A DNA stretch of 64,000 bases. Source: Schistosoma haematobium. Lineage: Eukaryota > Platyhelminthes > Trematoda > Strigeidida > Schistosomatidae. The notes beneath the pieces are model-generated. The model was not told the origin of the DNA. It did no database searches and was given only the letters and a program-made list of their open reading frames with translations. Shown in pieces: positions 34,461 through 47,660 of this stretch. Each line of letters opens with the position of its first letter. Position 1 is the stretch's first letter. Where the stretch lies: contig NC_067196.1 in assembly GCF_000699445.3 (NCBI RefSeq), positions 22,213,116 through 22,277,115 of the forward strand, written 5' to 3'. The translations under genes and the position numbers were made by a program.

Positions 34461-36788
34461 AAAATTACTATAATATTCACAAAACCCTTCTGACATATTT
34501 ATAAGTTAAAAGTCCATATGAATTTTGCATGTAATAGAAGAAAACTAAAATAATTACACATTGAACATGCTTAATATTCAATCATTATTGCTCCTTCTAA
34601 TTATTAAGTGTAGGTCATTAATTACTTCTTATATAAATAAAATAAAGATGAAAGGTTGCAACATTTTAAATGTATATACATATTTAACATTCAAAATTGG
34701 GTGGAAATTATCTATCTCATAAATCATAAGTGTGTCTTATTTTCAGTTTAAATGATTTGGTTAAATTGTGACTATAATTGTTACAAATCTTGTGTTAGTC
34801 AATTCGATAATGATGACTTTTTAAAATTTTACTTATTGGAACATTGGTCCTCCCTTATTCCAATTGATAATAATAATAATAATAATAACGTAATAGTTAC
34901 AGTTACTATCGGTTATTTATATGGTTATATAACAACGATACTGATATGTAAATAGATATATACACGCAATATGTACATAACAATAATGTTAATAAAGAGA
35001 TCGTATTTATTTTAGTCACATTTAAACACGTACAAACATAAACTAATTTAAAGAGAAATGCACACATAGTCGACCTGATGAGGAGATATTATGAATTAGT
35101 TCTAAATAGTTGACCTTAGCAATATAATATGTACCATGTTAACATTTAACTGATTGTATGCATGTATGTATGTATGTATAGTTGATGATGAGATTACTTT
35201 TTAACAGAAAATATAATTTGTAAATTGTTTTATGGTTTGATTTTAAATAGTCAACAATTAGCTTCCAATTTATAGTGGGTATATCGATAAACAGATTGAC
35301 TATAGACAGATATAACAAATGTACATCAAATATATTTATACACTATTGTCTTAAGTGAATTTAAACAAATTCATCTATGTAGCAACTTCATTGTTTATCA
35401 TGATGATACTATGTATACATAGTTATATTATTATTTATATTCAATTTCTTATAATTCAAATTAACACTGGATAAGTAAACAAATAAATGGATTTCATCAA
35501 AATAAATAAATAAATAAACTTATGTTTACATATAGCAGTCTAACTAGTCGGATAACTATTGTTAATTGTTGTAAATAGGTGGTTAAGTATTGTTAATGTT
35601 AAAAATTGATTGATTGATTGTTTGATTGAATGATTAGACTTGTAACATGTGAATTTAATGAAAAGTTTAATCTCTGAAGAGTGTAAAAATAAATAATAAT
35701 GGCGCCAATTGTTGCATAGTTCGTAACTTCTTTCATCTGTCTATCATAGAGTGACTAAACTGCACAATAATTCATTATTTATTATCTCATGATTAAGGAA
35801 TATGACCTATGCAAACAGTATATAATCATGGACATCTTCAAAGCATTTTGTGCATATGGATGAATTATCATATGAATCATACAAATATTACATGTAAGGT
35901 GGGTACTATAATGAAGTATTTTGTAAAACTCAATCGATTCCCTAAATCTTGACTAAAAGCAAGAGAAGAACTTATTGAGTGATTGGAAATGTGATGGAGA
36001 AGATTTGTAGCTCAACTGGGTGTATTTAATTGTGGCTTCATTCCGTGGACTGAATGGTTGCTTCTCGAAGCTCTGACGATATTTCCACATACCATCTCAG
36101 TACTTACTTCAAAGATTTACATAACAATATGTATTAATCAGTTTGAGTAAGCCGACAGGAAACTCTGTTCAACCTATAATTTGTGCTGGCTGACTGATAC
36201 TCGTCAACAGGGTATACTTGCAATCTCGATGTAACCGATGCTCTCTGTACAGTGCGAAACCTCGTAATCCAGTTCTATAGTCTGAGATGTTGCTCCTGAG
36301 CTAGTCGGATTTCTACTGACTTCCTATAAGACCGATATACTTACATCTGATTGATTAGTGAGTACTGATCATTGTTATGTTTGTCTAGCCCTTTAGCGAT
36401 GATCAAATTTCATTGATCAAGTTGAAATGTGGTCAGTAGTTTAAGGGAGAGAGCATCTTATGCATTATACTAAACTGTTCTGGCTTCGAGGACATATTTT
36501 TCATGCTAGTCGTCATTTGTTAATAAGATCAGCGGTCTAATTAAAACTTAATCGGTAAAATTCAACCAATTCTACGGAAATAGACAATCACGATAGTGGT
36601 CACTGATTTAGGATCAGTTAATGTATAAAATTTCGTTGAACAATTTAGACTATTATTTTTTTATAAAGCATTCAGCTAAATTTATGTGACAAATAATAAT
36701 TGATTGCTTCCAAATTGAGAATTTATGTCACCATATAACCACGTGGTAATACAATTCTCTCTCTTTAATGATGTTAATATTTCTTTAT
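34461..36788. other. AT-rich stretch, no gene recognised
   Basis: Short (AAT)n at about 34868-34888 and (TATG)n at about 35155-35180. A segment near 36357-36440 resembles 49531-49620 and may be an old dispersed repeat. Confidence 0.45.
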
Positions 36789-37025
36789 CAGTATAGGGTT
36801 ATAGAGATTGTTGAGTTTCATTATAATCATGAACCGATCAATGTTAGATGATGCTTAAAGACCCGAAAGCACTGGATAGACATGTCGTGCTGATATGGGA
36901 CTTCTCAACAGCGTGCATTCACGATCCTGGATGCGGGCCTCGAATCCAGGAACTTATGTTTACGAGCGATGACAATGGAAGATGTTCGCACAATATCGTG
37001 GATTTATTAAAGTTAGACATTAACG
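36789..37025 (-). repeat. Rearranged tRNA-hammerhead SINE
   Basis: Begins with the 'cagtatagggtt' terminal motif, then an inverted tail, degraded hammerhead and B-box complement (about 36940-36955) on the minus strand. At about 36965 it switches to plus-strand leader sequence ('gacaatggaagatg', then 'gtggatttattaaagttaga'), another inversion within one copy. Confidence 0.7.
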
Positions 37026-38689
37026 TCATAACACAAAATCCAAAAATAAATGTCAGGACAGTAAAATGTAGCTGAGCTCTAGTAAAGTCGTCTGTTAGGG
37101 CACATGAGGCAGTGGCCCAAATCATATCATATCAACAAGACAAGTTGTCTTAAATTTCTGAAATCATTTTAATCAGATCATTGATTTCTCAAAGTTGCAA
37201 TCATTGGTTTTGATGTTACCTAGAAATATAATATTTTAATTGCTAGACCGTTCAGACTACATTAAGCAACACGCATAAAATTCTCTACCTTCTAATATCA
37301 CTAGAATAAATTTTCTTGACTTTTTGAAACTTCTTCGAGAAAATGTCTAAATAATCATTAAAACAATATATTTAACCAAATATCGTTAGAAGAGAAATGT
37401 ATCCGAAATGTACCTTTGTTGTTCTTGACAACATTCCAGTATTTTTAATGTTTGAATTATAACTAACAGTGGAAACCTGGCAACAACGTTTAATTTTTAT
37501 TTCCTGCTGGTATTCGAAACGATAGATACAGACTATCAGTTCGAGTGTAAACACTCACAGTCGGATGAAAATACAGCGAAGTTACGAAACACAGTTAGGA
37601 CTAAACCAATATTTTAGATTTCACCACTAATCACAATCCAATTGTAGAAAATACATATAACTGAATGGCAATATTAAGGGATACATTGAAGATGGATATT
37701 TGGCAGTAGAAAAAAATGATTAATTACATACTTGAATATAAACAACGGGAAAGTACAAACTCTAACAAATGACAAAAAACCCAAATAAATAAACAGTTAT
37801 TTATATCATAATGTGTAAACAAATAGTTTACAAATAAATATTTTCAAAAATAGTAATCTTCTTTGTTCTATTGAATGTCATTTGTCTGTAAAAAATAATG
37901 AAAAATTGAGAAAAAGTCAGACCATATATAGAAATGTTATTCAATATTCAAGTGTGACGATACATCTAGTGAACAACAACATTCTAGGTATATGTTTATG
38001 AATGTTTATATTTATTTAAATAATATAGTAAATACATAGAAATTTAATAAATGAAACTAACGTGGTGTACAACGCTTATATTTATTACCAGAATACTATA
38101 TTCATCTCTTCGGGTTGTAGTAACAAGACGAGAAGGTATATTATAGCTCTGGTAATTAAACATTTGACATTGACTTTCTAAGCACTTACTAGTCCCTTAA
38201 TCTACAGAAATGTTCTATATTTGAACCCCAAATAAGTAATGAAAGTTGGGATGTGCGCAAATAAATCTCACCTAAATGGTTAGTTTCTGTACGAAAAAAA
38301 ACAGGGATACTGATAAGTCTCTGTATGACCTATGGAAACATGGTAAGATTGATAATAAGAAATATGATCATCTGTTCCCTTGAAACTCTGAGAATTTTTT
38401 AGTGTACACTGATTGAATGAAGTGTTTTCAGCATTTTACTAGCTTACGAAGACTTTTTCAGTTCATTTTTAAGGCCTTTCAACAATAATGTATTCCTTTG
38501 TTTAAATACTTCAATTCATACTAAAAATCAAAGTGTTATAGGTTATATTTGGATTCCAACACAGATACGTTAATAGGAAACTATCCAACAATTATTTGAA
38601 ACCGTAACAACAGTAAATAAGAACTTTCGTCTAAATTTGAACGGATAGTTTCACAATATTTGGGCGCCGAGTTAATTTGAGACATTAAA
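37026..38689. other. AT-rich stretch, no gene recognised
   Basis: No supported coding frame, RNA gene or clear repeat was seen. Confidence 0.5.
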
Positions 38690-38864
38690 AAGAAGAATAT
38701 ATTTGTAAAGTCTCAGCGAATGAATTTTAAGTAAATCCAACGTTTCGCCTGGCAATCTGGAAAATACTATATTTTCCTTGAAAAAGCTTGGACCAGATTG
38801 CCAGGCGAAACTTTGGATTTACTTAAAATTCATTCGCTGAGATTTTACAAATATATTCTTCTTC
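38690..38864. repeat. Inverted repeat with 71-bp arms, unknown family
   Basis: Arms 38690-38760 and 38794-38864 are reverse complements with about 2 mismatches, separated by 33 bp. Each arm contains 'tttcgcctggcaatctgg' at the inner side and 'agaagaatatatttgtaaa' at the outer side. It is not related to the SINE. It may be a fold-back DNA transposon, paired termini of a larger element, or a palindromic insertion. No flanking duplication was obvious. Confidence 0.9.
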
Positions 38865-39944
38865 GTAACAGCAGTAACATCAAAATCGGTAATTAAATTA
38901 TATTTTTGGTGAAAATAAAATTCGCTTAAGCGATATACAATACAAGGACCCAAGAAACTAGGAATTTTATGTAAGTGGAATTTCAATATAATAATAATGA
39001 CAATCGTAATAGTAGTAGTGCGGATAGGTTTATTCATTTTACGTTTTTTAGTTTTATGGTAGTTAGCTACTTATAAGTAACTAAATAAATCAAAGTGAAA
39101 ATGTTTTTACGGATAATAATGGTTATAAAAACAATGGAGCTTTTGATGAATATTTATTCACATAAAATATCATGCTTTCTACCTGTTAAATAAGTAATCT
39201 TAATAATGCCTATAAATTCTAACTCGTAGATATAATTCATATTCTAAACTAACATGAAATCATGTCATTAAAAGCTACGGAGTACTGAACGACTGCTTTA
39301 CTCCGGTTCTGGAATTCGTTAACTGTTTATACTTATCAAGATGCAAAGAATCAAAATGAAAATTTTAAGGTTGGATGGTGGACTTGATAACAAACGGCCA
39401 ATGAATTAGATGTTTTTTGACTTACACACTAGTTATATGGGAGTTATGGTGTTCAACTTGGTAGAAAAAGTTTGCATCCATTCTATGCAACATTTCAGTA
39501 TTTAGGACATATGTAAACTGAGATTGCCAATTTGTTTGCTTTTATTCATCCAAAGTTTTTATATAATAGTTTTTCTAAAAAGCACTTATTTCGTTATTTA
39601 AAAACATTTCTACTTTGATTGTTTGAATCTTTCCATTGATGTAGAGGACTACAATTGATCAGTCTTTTATAGGATATGTAAATCCTGTGCCTCTTGCCTC
39701 GATATTAACATTAATTCTCATGCACATAGAGGTGTATTCAACTAATTAGTTCTGAGTGGGAAGAAATAATAGTCACTACTAGCCACCACCCAACTTTACT
39801 TATAATGCTTGTGACATAATGGGAATATCGAAGGAATCCGCATGGGATGCATATATATATATATATATAATCAGTTTCAGTCCTAAACATGAATGGTAAG
39901 CTTTACACAACTAATACAAAAATGAATCAAACTTCACCCGATTG

Positions 39945-40130
39945 CACAAGCTGGTGACTACCTAGGTCAGTAGCTGGGTTCATAACGTGATGGTGTGTAG
40001 AGACAATGGTACTGGGTTCAATTCCCATGGTGAATATCAACCTGAATTCCAGTATATCCAGCTGACAAGTTCCAAGTAGGACAAAATGTGCTTCCTGAAT
40101 TCCACTGCTAATCACCATCCGATTCCTTTT
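39945..40130 (+). repeat. SM-alpha-like SINE
   Basis: Contains a tRNA-like B box (gggttcaattccc, 40014-40026), then 'ccagctgacaagttcc' and 'aagtaggacaaaatg' (40059-40092). It then has 'ttcctgaattccactgcta'. The order equals the SM-alpha hammerhead, but the core (CUGACAA) and GAAA (AAAA) are mutated. Confidence 0.65.
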
Positions 40131-40399
40131 AATTCTATTTGGACTTAACATTGTGAATTGATATAACGGGAAGAAAAATCAAACTTAGGTTGATTTACTC
40201 ATTATGATTTTTTGATCAACATGAATTTCGTTTTAATGCAATGTGATATTTGGTTTGTTTTCCCGTATGATATTTTATTCTGTATAACATACGATATACT
40301 TGCATTAAAAGTTGATAATAACTATGCTCAACAGGAAATGCAGCATGTGATTTGTTATAACCCTAAGTATTTTCCATATATGTGATTTCATCTTAATTA

Positions 40400-40545
40400 T
40401 TAATCAGAATGGGTTTACAGTCAATATATAAATGAGTGTATTTTCTACAAGAGTCGTCGTTCTCGTGTTTTGGGGTTAATAAATCTTAATTTGTACCAGT
40501 CTTTGTGTTCGTACTTTCGCGTCATGGGAGCAGAGGTGGTTCCTC
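40400..40545 (+). mobile_element. Probable LTR 3' end plus tRNA-iMet-like primer-binding site
   Basis: A TATA-like 'tatataaa' (about 40424) is followed by an R/U5-like segment with an AATAAA-type signal (40481-40488) and a terminal CA (40523-40524). Then comes 'tgggagcagaggtggtt' (40525-40541), close to the complement of the 3' end of initiator tRNA-Met (TGGTAGCAGAGGATGGTT, as known from animals). This is the arrangement of a 5' LTR and PBS. The LTR start is not defined and no gag-pol follows, so only a fragment remains. Confidence 0.45.
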
Positions 40546-42608
40546 GTTTTACACGTGATTCCGATATAATAATCAGTGATGACCAGATATGACAAAGTAG
40601 CGTTCAATTAGAAGACTTGTCAGAATGTTTCCCATAACGACAATGAATGGCTGTAATGAAACCATCTAGCTTACTGAAAACAATGCTATCAATAGAATTG
40701 ATTTGAGCCTAGAGTAAACATTTTTTACGTGATTTTTGATTAGATGTCAATCATGTTGATCTACAAATATTGTTAACTGGTAATGTGTTGAAGTTAAACT
40801 TAACAGTAGTGTATTCAAACAATTACGACTAAATGGTAATTGACCTCTATTGAATGAATGAAATGGACGTAAGATGACACAAGAATATCATACATTTTTA
40901 CATCGCCATATGATCTGTTATCTGAGACAGATCACCGGGAACAGACAACGATGACATTGGTCACTGCTAAAATATCAGTCAATTTTAAACATTCCAGGTT
41001 ATTCTCATCCCGAATAGTTCGGTGTTAATAGTATAGAATGTAAACCTGGGTGATAGATTCAAATTCAGTAGGAAGCTTCAGTTTTCCCAAGATTAAAATG
41101 AAGCCTTGTTGATAGGTGTCAATCAGCACAAAACATAAGTTGAATAGGGTTTTTTATAGATTGTTTCCATTCACCACTTAACATCTCAACTAGACTAGTG
41201 ACCACCATACAACTTGATCAACAGAATTCGATCATCATTACAGAGCTATACAAACATAACAGTGGTCAGAACGTATTAATTATTCAGTTGTACAACTTCT
41301 TAGTGCTACAGAGTTTTTGAATAGCTATCTAGTTGGAGTAAGTTTGTAATATATATTAACTTTAATGACGACTAAGTGGGTGGGGTGAGGTCAGACATAA
41401 AACCAATTTACTGAAAACATGGTCATCTCATTGGAAGAAAACTCAACTGTAGTGATTAAAATCCAAGTTATTGTTCAGGACAAGGATGTCTCACGAAAAC
41501 AACTCACTATGGGTAGTTACTGGCAACAGGGCATTTAAGTTATTCCCAAACTGTATTATTAAAATATTACATGAACTTTTGGTTAAAGATCTGTATAATA
41601 TTTAAAATAGTACTTTTGGAAGATTATTTTCTCTAGCCACAAGCACCTAACCAATATTACGCACACAATTTCTTCTACGGATATAAAGCGACCTATCCAA
41701 ATGACCTGGATTGAATCTAGTGTACGAAGTAGTAAATTCTCTAAAGGAAAGAAATCTTTGTTAATAAACAAGAATATCATGAATGAGATCAATCTATAAC
41801 ACATCCTCATTTAAAATAATCACGGATTAATGAAGTCTACCAATAATGACACAATTTGCGCAAAAGCTATGTAATGATCATCATTCTATCTGTTATACCT
41901 GCTAAGTAAACTAACATTGTTTAACATACACAACTTCTTCTTGTCTTTAAGCTGAATAACCAGAAGTTGAAGATATCCAGATGAATAGGATTTTATTATT
42001 ATGATTCAATAATTCACGTTAATTGAAATCCCACAGTGTATCATAGATTGCAAACTACAGTCTGTTCATGAATAGTTCATTAGTGGTACAGAAATGAGAA
42101 GTAGCTATATAATTCACTGACTATCATTTATGAACTGTGAAATGTATGAGTTAAATGAAAGCTAACAACTAGGGTTATGTAAACAAAAATACCACATGTC
42201 AATTATTTATTGAATACACTGTGGCAATATATGTGTATATTTTAGCCCAAAGTAACATATATGTTAAAATTGCATGTCTCACACTTATTTACCCTTATCT
42301 TACAACGGTAAACGAAAAATTAATTTCTACGACAATATTAAACACTAATTTTAAATTTCGAAACTCAAGAACAGTATTTTATAATAAATTAGGATATTAC
42401 TTAAATAGTCGTAGTAGATAAGGATAGGAATGTGAAAAATAGTGTTTTAAAGAGAGCAAGAACAAAGATTGGTTCTCTCTTTAAAATAATAAAGGGAACT
42501 ATGTGTATGAAAAATGGTGTTTTGTTGTAAACACTGAAATTAACAGAGAATCTTTTTTACATACTAATTGGGTGTAGTTGTAAGTGAAATAGAAACACCT
42601 AATTTCCA
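40546..42608. other. AT-rich stretch, no gene recognised
   Basis: Possibly contains a faint SINE-like segment near 41040-41230. No coding frame is supported. Confidence 0.45.
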
Positions 42609-42623
42609 ATAATGTATTTTGTG
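42609..42623 (+). repeat. Left target-site duplication of composite SINE
   Basis: The 15-mer ataatgtattttgtg, repeated exactly at 43149-43163. Confidence 0.88.
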
Positions 42624-43148
42624 TTTTTGATTGAGATCATGAACCGATTGATGTTAGAGCACCTTTGGAAACCTGGAATCACTGGACCGCCGTTTCATCC
42701 TATTGTGGGACTCCTCGACAGTGCGCATCCACGATCCCGCTCGCAGGATTCGAACCCAGGACCTTCACTCTCGTGTGGGAACGCTTAACCTACTGGACCA
42801 CTGAGCCGGCTGGCATCCAATGGTGTTAATGTCTAACCTCAACCAATCCACGAAAATGTGCGACCATCTTCCATTGTACTGAGGTAGATACTTGCCTCTA
42901 CCCGGCAAGGATTAGCTCCAGTGGTCACGGCTTCTCACCAGAACTCCGAGAATTCCCTCACGAAGCTAGTCACTAATGAGCACATGGTAATTATCAGTAC
43001 AGGGGTTGTGGAGATTATTAAGTTTTTGATTGAGATCACAATAGGATGAAATGGCCGTCTAGTGCTTCCAGGTTTCCAAAGGTGCTCTAACATCAATCGG
43101 TTCATGATCCTAATCAAAAACTTAATGATCTCCACAACCCCTATACTG
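42624..43148 (-). mobile_element. Composite long SINE with antisense-hammerhead hairpin
   Basis: A 525-bp insertion bracketed by an exact 15-bp duplication. In sense (minus) order: (1) terminal motif cagtatagggg and inverted tail, continuing antisense through 'aaaggtgctct'-type sequence to the hammerhead 3' half and stopping in the stem II loop (43148 to about 43038). (2) A sense tail forming a 46-bp hairpin stem with the start (43038-42993). (3) A spacer of about 55 bp containing 'catgtgctcattagtgac'. (4) A full SINE with head, leader, A box, B box (complement of attcgaaccc, 42749-42758), hammerhead and 'ctcaatcaaaaa' end (42938-42624). The sense hammerhead has GAAA but UCGAGGA for CUGAGGA, so it is probably inactive. 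The antisense and sense hammerhead-tail arms differ at about 8 of 85 positions and share private variants. Confidence 0.85.
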
Positions 43149-43150
43149 AT
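42993..43150. repeat. Hairpin module of composite SINE (46-bp arms)
   Basis: Arms 42993-43038 and 43105-43150 pair with about 4 mismatches. The loop carries the hammerhead GAAA, cleavage triplet and stem I 3' strand. Confidence 0.88.
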
Positions 43151-43163
43151 AATGTATTTTGTG
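43149..43163 (+). repeat. Right target-site duplication of composite SINE
   Basis: Exact repeat of 42609-42623. Confidence 0.88.
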
Positions 43164-43496
43164 ATTGGTTTCTTCTTTTTTTTTTTCTTTCAATTAAATA
43201 TAAACTTAAGGTGAAACATATATTTCAGTTCATAAATTTGTATTCAGTTAAGTGATAGAATAAGGGTGATGAATATTTACGAAATTAGGCAATATCAAGG
43301 CAATACGCACAGTATGTATATATCCCAATTAGAGACTGATCAATTACAGACCTAAACATCAATGGGAAGATCTAAGTAAACTATACCAAGTGAACATAAA
43401 ATATTTCATTATCATTTTTATCAATTCCAAAAGAAAAGAATGAAGTGAACACGCGTATTAATAATTTTTAATCGGGAAAAAAAATCACTGGATGAC

Positions 43497-43858
43497 GTAA
43501 TCTATGAAAATTCAACAATCTCTACAAACCGCCTATAATAGTAATACTCATGTGCTCACTGGTGATAAAATATGACTAATTAAATTCAACAATATCAGAT
43601 GTAAAACAGTTATCCACAGCAGTTAACAGACAATGATCGCACAATATTGTAAATTGTTCAAAGTTAGATATGTACATCATTGGATGTCAATTCAGTGATC
43701 TAGAGGTTAACTACTCATTGTGAGATTGACGATTCTTAGTTTAATCCTTGATAGGATCATAGTGACATATTGTTGAATTGTCTCAAATTAGAATGAAACA
43801 ACTATCCAATGCTTTTTGGTTGGTTTACAACGATTGTCTAACTCAAATCAAAGAGTGA
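43497..43858 (+). repeat. Diverged long-form SINE (third copy)
   Basis: The plus strand carries the extended tail 'caacaatctctacaaacc', the spacer word 'catgtgctcactggtga' (43549-43565), then leader, A box ('gatctagaggtt', 43698-43709) and a degraded hammerhead and tail. This is the same module order as the composites at 42.6 and 47.7 kb. A stray 'ctccacaacccctatact' at 44044-44061 may be its displaced end. Confidence 0.6.
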
Positions 43859-45639
43859 TATAATCCTTGACATTTTTCCAAAAATAATAATGATACAATT
43901 CAATGAATCGAATATGTTATGAGTATTACTTTCAAGAATAAATTCTTATAAACAAATTAGTAAATAAATCAATAAACAAACAAACAAGCAAACAATGAAA
44001 TAATTCAATAGATTCACTTTATGATGAAATAAGATTTTATCTAATCTCCACAACCCCTATACTAGTTTTTGATGTCTTAAAATTAGAATATACTCTACTT
44101 ATTATTCATTATACACATAGAATTTCAATGTGTTCCTAAGATGATTTTATTTATCTTTGTAATGACAACAATTGTTTGTTGATGGTTGTTTGTGTATTTA
44201 TATAGATACATAAATAAATATTTGTGTGTAAATTATTTATCTGAAACATTCTATATAGAGGAGATATGCATGAATTTTATATCAAACTATAAGTAGTATG
44301 TGTTTGTGTATATAAGTGAATAGGGGGCGGAAATAAACAATCAGATGGTCAGCATTAAATCATTTAAAATAGTAAAATGATTTTTTTTCTTCATTGTTGA
44401 TTTGTCAAGCTTGAAAGGAGAGAGAAAAGTAATAATAATAACAACAACAGCAAGAGGTTAGACAGAAGTTTTATTATCCAAAATACAGGTTTACCATTAA
44501 TAATATTATTGTTATTATTATTGTTATTACTAATACTGCTTAATAGTATATAGTAGTAAGAAATGAGGAAGTTAAAGATTTACGTGTCAGTGTTGTTATT
44601 TTCATTTTTCAACCCCAACAAATGAAACGAAAAGTTGAATGAAAATTAAAGAATAAAAAAACAACAACCATGACAAAATTACGACAAGACATATTTATTT
44701 TCTCTTGTGTAACGGTTAATTAATGTTCGAGTGTTTTTGTTTTTGAAAATAAAACGCTGATTCATTGAAGGTCAGCGTGCACAGATATACGTAGTAAATG
44801 GATATATGTATGTGTGTATGAGAGACAATGTGTGCCGGTATTATGAAGTGCTGACGACAGATACATGGGTGTATATTACCAACGCCCATTATGTATATAT
44901 ATATTTATAGACGTATTTATGTAAACATTTATAAATTCATTATTGCAATTATTTAGGTCATTGATGGCAGTTTATTTATCAAGAAAATTGAATACAAATC
45001 TTTATAGCTTTTTTCTCTCCCATACTTTCTTATGTATATATATAATGTTAGTTTGTTTTTCTACTGTTTGATGATATGTTAGAGAGTGTATATGATTGTA
45101 TACTTGTGAGGTAATTGTGGCTATAATTTCTAAGTTTATTTAAATAATCTATTGAATGAATCATTTTTTTCTTTGAACATGTTATTGTTTAAGTGGAAGA
45201 TTGAAATAGAATTAATTAAAATGGAAACTAGTTTTTATTTTAACAAACTGACATCAATTGAAGAGGGTTAGTATACTAAGAAGTAGAGGGTAATTACTTT
45301 AAGTCCTTTTATGGGATTCCTTATCACTATAAACTTAATATTTACCTGAGCAGAAGTCAAACTCAAGAACCTCGAGTCTTATGGTGAGTTAGAAACCATT
45401 AATCCATTGTGTCGAATCGATTTAATGGAGAAGGTTGAGTGGGCATTTTTGAGTTTCAAACAACGACAAAACTGTATGCACACTAGTGAGTGATTTCAAG
45501 GGTTGATTACCAGAGTTATAACAAGAAATTATGGCCAGTGAATTTCTACCGTGTTTGGTTCAAGGCGTTTGGAGAATGATGGCAATGAATAGTGGTCTCT
45601 CATATATGATGAAATGATTGATTTTGGACGTGCATACAA
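43859..45639. other. AT-rich stretch, no gene recognised
   Basis: Low-complexity A/T and TAT runs; no supported gene. Confidence 0.5.
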
Positions 45640-45808
45640 CTTGATAGTGGCTTATTGTTCCAAAGGTTAAGCATTTCAACTGAGACCTGAACACCATGGG
45701 TTCAGTCCTCAGTGGAGTCATAGGTGCTTACTGCTGAAGAATCCCTTATTAGGGTGAAACAACTATTCAATAGTTCCTGGTTTTCAGTGGTTATTTAATT
45801 AAGATCAT
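45640..45808 (+). repeat. tRNA-hammerhead SINE relic
   Basis: Diverged copy: A-box-like start, B-box-like 'gggttcagtcctc' (45699-45711), 'actgctgaagaatcccttat' and 'tagggtgaaacaac' hammerhead relic, then 'tcctggttttcagtggt'. Confidence 0.6.
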
Positions 45809-45894
45809 TCTATGGTGTACATTATCGAAGACAAACAGTTGTTTAGTAGTCCCTAATTTTTAGTAGCTTTTCAAATGTTGTAAGTTTACAGAAT

Positions 45895-46010
45895 ACACAG
45901 TTTGTAGCTAGCAGTGAATCCAGAATGTACTTGCACCTCACACTGAGACTCGAACCTAGAACCTCATACTTTAAGCATTAGTGTGTTATTCCTTGAGCTA
46001 TTAAGTCTAG
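45895..46010 (-). repeat. SM-alpha-like SINE relic
   Basis: On the minus strand, tRNA-like sequence with B-box complement 'gactcgaaccta' (45947-45958) is followed by 'attctggattcactgctagc' (45905-45924), the SM-alpha order. Confidence 0.5.
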
Positions 46011-47499
46011 ATAACCAGTAACTTATTCAACTGTTATAATATCGTAAGTCCATGATGAAAATGATTTTTTTCGAATAAATAAATGTTATTCATTTTTAAA
46101 TAGATGGATAATGTTAGTTGAAAAACATGAAGCATATTCGATATTGAGCCACATATATAGATTGGTAGCATATTTGTTAAGTAAAATAAAATCTTGTTTA
46201 TAAGTAATCAAGTGTGTAAAAGTGATACTCTGTCGTGGATTGATCTCAGTCGAGATATTATTAAAAATGAAGAAGCAATGAGAAGCTATTCTATCCTAGC
46301 AAGAGATTCCTCGAAAATATGCAGCCACAAGACTCAGTTATCTAGAAGTTAGATAAATTAAATGAATTCCAGCGTTAAAAACCCACTTGGTTATTTTTCC
46401 TATCAGTGACATTAATTATGATTCTTATTATAAATAATTTAATTATGTTTTATTATTTCTATATTACGTTCTTTTATCAATAAGTTAAGTGTAGAAGAAA
46501 ACAACTTTTCCGCGATTTGTAATCATAAAGGATGCTTGGAACATTAAAAAGCTACACTTGGTTTATGATGTTATATCAGATCACTGAGTGGTGTTATATT
46601 CGTCTTGTCCTTCAGAGCTGGTCTAATGTGATCACCAGTCTAAGCAACTCAACATGTGCGGTGATACTTGGAGGCAGTCAATAGGATATCCTGGTCAACT
46701 TATGTTTCTTGTTAGTTGACATTTGTCAATAAAGTCTGGTTATAATCTTCAGAGAAATAATGGTCTCTGTAGGTTTTAGACCTAATTTACCCATCTTTAC
46801 ATTCTGGGACGTTATCATTGAGCTATTCGGATGATACAGGTCTGATTCCAATAAAATAATCAATTCCCCCAAGATTATAAATACGCTTTACTGACGGCTG
46901 TTGACTATCACAAAACTTACATCAAGCAGGGGTTCCTGTTGATTAACTCTGACCATTTAATAATTAGTACCTAATTTATAAAGAATATCATATCATCATC
47001 AATACTATTAATATCAATAAGACTACTCAATTGTATACACATATAATCATAATTGTCAACAAATGTTTTATATCTCAAAGGTATAAGTAATTAATTTTTA
47101 TAGAATTTAATGTTTCCTTGAAAGATTTGAATCTCTCATTACAATATTCTATCAAATTAGTTCAGTTGAATATCATGTTTTTGATATGAATCTATTTTCC
47201 GTTGTTGTTGTTGGCTTATTTGTTTAAAAAAGAGTATTTAATTGACATTGACTATTTACATCTTCATGTTACATACATGCATAGGGTATTGAAAATTATT
47301 CCATATGATTTCTAAGTGTAAAGATATATTTTGAGATAAGTCGGATCTGCAAATAAAAACTGTTTTTTCTCTCTTTCAAGTTAATCTAATGTAAATGACT
47401 GTGATGATGATGATGATGGTATATTCCAGTGTTTTCTGTAACCCGTTGGGAATAATCATTTATAGAATTCACTTGGGGAATGAAAACATTTTAAAAGGG

Positions 47500-47502
<3 letters not shown>
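46011..47502. other. AT-rich stretch with possible old dispersed repeat
   Basis: A segment around 46560-46770 with mixed base composition resembles pieces near 33700 and may be an unnamed old repeat. No gene is supported. Confidence 0.4.

Positions 47503-47536
<34 letters not shown>
47503..47536. repeat. (AT)n microsatellite
   Basis: Perfect AT run of about 34 bp. Confidence 0.95.
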
Positions 47537-47539
<3 letters not shown>

Positions 47540-47660
47540 TGCTTGATTTGAACACAACAATGGACGGGACAAGTAAACATATTCTGGTATTTTGACACTA
47601 ACACAAATCATAATTATTCTTGTTTTTAGGAGCATTTTGTTCTTCACAAGATGTTTTTTT

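Noticed and set aside
39927..40151. 74-codon minus-strand frame
   Set aside because: Antisense of an SM-alpha-like SINE.
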